From: Nocardioides aurantiacus
Lineage (GTDB): Bacteria > Actinomycetota > Actinomycetes > Propionibacteriales > Nocardioidaceae
NCBI RefSeq assembly: GCF_003752505.1
Contig: NZ_RKHO01000001.1
Coordinates: 124,001-188,000 of the forward strand
Reading direction: 5' to 3'
Length of the DNA stretch: 64,000 nucleotides
Positions 61,916 to 64,000 of the stretch are shown in pieces; the stretch's first letter is position 1, and each line of letters opens with the position of its first letter. The notes under the pieces were generated by a model. It made no database searches. It was not told the origin of the DNA and saw only the letters and a list, made by a program, of their open reading frames with translations. The position numbers were made by a program, and so were the translations under genes.

Positions 61916-62464
61916 TCAGCGTCCTTGGACCTGCACCCGGACGGTGCCGTCCAGGTCGGCGATGCGCTCGGCGGCGTCGCCCTGCAGCCGGCCGAGCACG
62001 ACGATGCCCTCGTAGTAGGACTGGTCGCCGTAGTAGAGGACGAGGTCGTTGCCCGGCGCGTAGTAGCCGACGTCACCGACGTCCGGATCGGCCCCGGAGG
62101 GCTGGCCGTCGAGGGACAGGGGCGAGGGGAGACGGCCGGTCTTCTCGACGCCGCCGTGGTCGCTCATCTCGATCGTCACCGGCAGCTGCGCGAGCAGGTC
62201 GCGGTTGGCGGCGCTGTCGCGCAGGTCGGCGGTGAACTGCTGGTCGCCGATCGTGATCTCGAGCTGCATCTGGTCCTCCTGACCATCGGTGGGTGGGGTG
62301 GGGCTGGACGACGTGGTCTGTGTCGGGATCGGGTCCGTCGAGCTCGACCCGGTCGAGGAAGAGCCGGTGGAACCGGGCGGTGACCCGTCAGCACCGCAGG
62401 CGCTGAGCATCAGGGCGAGCAGCGGGATCGTCACCGACGCGCGTGAGGCGGGCCGGAAGGACAT
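61916..62464 (-). CDS. Cyclophilin-like lipoprotein
   Basis: The 182-aa protein has signal peptide MSFRPASRASVTIPLLALMLSAC with lipobox cysteine at residue 23, a Ser/Thr/Pro linker (to about 57) and a cyclophilin-like domain: LEITIGDQQFTADLRDSAANRDLLAQLPVTIEMSDHGG ... GDVGYYAPGNDLVLYYGDQ. This Cyclophil_like fold is common beside alcohol dehydrogenase and cupin genes in redox clusters. It starts 6 bp behind the MFS gene stop. Confidence 0.85.
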   Translation of the reverse strand: MSFRPASRASVTIPLLALMLSACGADGSPPGSTGSSSTGSSSTDPIPTQTTSSSPTPPTDGQEDQMQLEITIGDQQFTADLRDSAANRDLLAQLPVTIEMSDHGGVEKTGRLPSPLSLDGQPSGADPDVGDVGYYAPGNDLVLYYGDQSYYEGIVVLGRLQGDAAERIADLDGTVRVQVQGR

Positions 62465-62469
62465 GGGTC

Positions 62470-63768
62470 TCACCGTGCTCCCTCGGAGTGACGCGGAGGC
62501 ACGGGACGGGATGCGGACCGGAGTGCGGCGGCGGAGACGAGGACCATTGCGAGGACCGTCAGCGCCATGGGGACGGCGGTCGCGGCGCCCCCCGCCCCGG
62601 CGACGGGAGCGACCAGGCCGGCCGTGGACCACTGCACGAAGCCGAGCAGCGCCGAGCCGGTGCCGGGGTCGTCGGGGACGGCCTCCGAGGCGAGGGCGCC
62701 GGCGTTGGGGCCGATCAGGCCCTGGGCGGTCATGAGCACGAAGAAGCCCGGCACAGCGGCCCACAGGGGCATGTCGAACCACACAGCACCGACGAGAAGG
62801 AGCAACCCGGCCGCCCCGGTGGCAGCCAGACCGACGGCGACGACGAGCGCCGTACGCACCCGACCTGCGAGCCGGGCCGAGAGCAGCGTCGCGCCGACGA
62901 GGCCGACGGCGTTGGCGGCGAAGACGAGGGAGTACTGGACGGGCGTGAGCCCGTTCATGGACTGCAGCACGAAGGCCGACGCGGCGACGTAGGCGAAGAT
63001 CACGCCCATCGACAGCGACATCACGACGAGGTGTGCCGTGAAGTGCCGGGTCCGCAGGACGCGAGCCCCTGCGTCGCGGAGGTGGTGGAGACCGCCACTG
63101 CTGCGGTGCTCGGTTGGGAGGGTCTCCGGCAGCACGAAGCGGACCACGACGATCATGACCGCGCTCCAGGCCACCAGCAGCCAGAAGGACATGCGCCAGC
63201 CCGAGTGCTCGAGCAGGGCGGCGCCGAGCAGCGGCCCGAGGACGGGAGCGACTCCGGCGACCCCCTGCACGAGGTTCAGCGAGCGCACCAGCGTGGGGCC
63301 GGAGGCGACGTCGACCACGACCGAGCGGGCGATCACCATGGCCCAGCCGCCGGCGAAGCCCTGCACGAACCGAGCCGCCGTCAGCACGGCCACGGTCGGA
63401 CTCACCGCGCACCCGAGCGAGGCCACCACCATCAGCGCGAGGGCGGTGAACAGGGGGCGGCGGCGACCCAGCTGGTCGGACAGTGGACCGCCCAGGAGCT
63501 GCCCCAGGGCCATGCCCACGAAGTACGTCGTCAACGTGAGCTGGAGGGAGGTCGCCGTCGTCCCCAGGTCCTGCAGCACCAGCGGGAAGGCGGGGACGTA
63601 CATGTCGGTGGCGAGCGGGGCGATCATGGTCAGCGCCGTGACGCTGACCAGGACGCCGACAGGCACGTGTGCCGGACGGTCGCCGGGCGTCGCCGCCCGG
63701 GGGCGACCGTCCCCGCGGGCGGGAGCGGTCGGAGAGGCTTCGGGTCGGGGCGTGGTTCTCGTGGTCAT
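62470..63768 (-). CDS. MFS drug-resistance transporter (Bcr/CflA type)
   Basis: The 432-aa transporter has 12 helices and the motif A loop GQLLGGPLSDQLGRRRPL between helices 2 and 3, preceded by ATDMYVPAFPLVLQDLG, which marks the Bcr/CflA subfamily of drug and metabolite exporters. A GTG at 63780 in the same frame is an alternative start. It is divergent from an MmyB-type regulator with about 115 bp between, so it is likely controlled by it. Confidence 0.88.
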   Translation of the reverse strand: MTTRTTPRPEASPTAPARGDGRPRAATPGDRPAHVPVGVLVSVTALTMIAPLATDMYVPAFPLVLQDLGTTATSLQLTLTTYFVGMALGQLLGGPLSDQLGRRRPLFTALALMVVASLGCAVSPTVAVLTAARFVQGFAGGWAMVIARSVVVDVASGPTLVRSLNLVQGVAGVAPVLGPLLGAALLEHSGWRMSFWLLVAWSAVMIVVVRFVLPETLPTEHRSSGGLHHLRDAGARVLRTRHFTAHLVVMSLSMGVIFAYVAASAFVLQSMNGLTPVQYSLVFAANAVGLVGATLLSARLAGRVRTALVVAVGLAATGAAGLLLLVGAVWFDMPLWAAVPGFFVLMTAQGLIGPNAGALASEAVPDDPGTGSALLGFVQWSTAGLVAPVAGAGGAATAVPMALTVLAMVLVSAAALRSASRPVPPRHSEGAR

Positions 63769-63871
63769 CTCGTCGTCCACTACACCCGCTCCGACGCTCG
63801 GGTGGGAGTCCCGCTCATGAGGTGTACTGACAGGGCACCCTTCGCCCTCCGCAGGGATCGATACCGCGACC

Positions 63872-63877
63872 TACGCT
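63872..63877 (+). promoter_or_regulatory. -10 box TACGCT, leaderless start of the regulator
   Basis: TACGCT, 6 nt, GTG at 63884. Confidence 0.55.
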
Positions 63878-63883
63878 CGTCTG

Positions 63884-64000
63884 GTGGACAACCGTCATGA
63901 GGTTCGTGAGTTCCTGACGTCCCGGCGTGCTCGGCTGACGCCGGGCGACGTGGGCCTGCCCGACATTGGGATCCGTCGTGTCGCGGGGTTGCGTCGCAGC
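63884..64000 (+). CDS. MmyB/XRE-type transcriptional regulator, N-terminal part
   Basis: The gene runs off the right end after 39 codons. VREFLTSRRARLTPGDVGLPDIG followed by RRVAGLRR is the start of the helix-turn-helix of the MmyB-like regulator family, whose members sit divergently from oxidoreductase or MFS genes and repress them. The usual C-terminal ligand-binding domain is outside the window. Confidence 0.8.
   Translation, partial: MDNRHEVREFLTSRRARLTPGDVGLPDIGIRRVAGLRRS

Overview
The window is chromosomal DNA of a very high-GC actinobacterium, most likely Nocardioides or a close relative in the Nocardioidaceae. This rests on codon use, many GTG starts, four-base ATGA/GTGA gene overlaps, and a gene order that largely follows the Mycobacterium tuberculosis block around Rv3644c-Rv3678c: RidA, MBL hydrolase, Crp, Nth, TlpA-like lipoprotein, CoA-type NUDIX, MarP, Acs, HAD phosphatase, CpaE/TadABC/pilin/TadE, DECH helicase, TopA and DNA polymerase III delta'. 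The species call is inference; no rRNA gene is present.

Layout. 1-410 is the end of an alkene reductase. 489-5700 holds an esterase, a small DUF4177-like protein, RidA, a NUDIX, an MBL hydrolase, divergent Crp and Nth, and a thioredoxin-like lipoprotein. 5705-9958 has a CoA pyrophosphatase-type NUDIX, MarP protease, a holin-like membrane protein, TerC behind a likely yybP-ykoY (Mn) riboswitch, and an FMN reductase. 10044-19206 is a carboxylate module on the minus strand: acetyl-CoA synthetase, DUF485 plus ActP-type symporter, and an operon of methyltransferase, LytS-type kinase, LytTR regulator, small membrane protein and a second sodium:solute symporter. A degenerate Fic protein and an HAD phosphatase lead to a Tad (Flp pilus) locus at 21228-38355.

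The Tad locus is split by an 11,978-bp mobile element (about 22965-34942) placed exactly in the Walker A codons of tadA. Both junctions carry the 9-bp repeat CGGCGGCAC, and joining them restores the frame SGG-T-GSGKT. The element has lower GC and encodes a large serine integrase, a 53-aa protein overlapping it, a MerR-type excisionase candidate, a small serine resolvase, a RepA-like ATPase followed by an iteron array, a HK97-type major capsid candidate, a zinc-motif small-terminase-like protein, a NYN-domain nuclease candidate and several microproteins. I see no large terminase, portal, protease, tail or lysis gene, so it looks like a capsid-carrying phage satellite of the phiRv1/phiRv2 kind rather than a complete prophage.

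Right of the Tad locus: DECH helicase, anti-anti-sigma factor, K+-independent H+-pyrophosphatase, class I methyltransferase, a heterodimeric ABC exporter with a fully degenerate second ATP site, TopA, an LpqN-like lipoprotein, a WXG/LXG-type (type VII secretion related) operon, Tmk, DNA polymerase III delta', a secreted TAP-type hydrolase, tRNA-Thr(CGT), and a minus-strand cluster of MFS transporter, cyclophilin-like lipoprotein, Zn alcohol dehydrogenase and cupin facing a divergent MmyB-type regulator cut by the window end.

A recurring theme is leaderless transcription: at least fourteen starts, in the host and in the element, sit 6-7 nt behind a TANNNT -10 box. All functions are read from sequence motifs and remembered family features; no database search was run.
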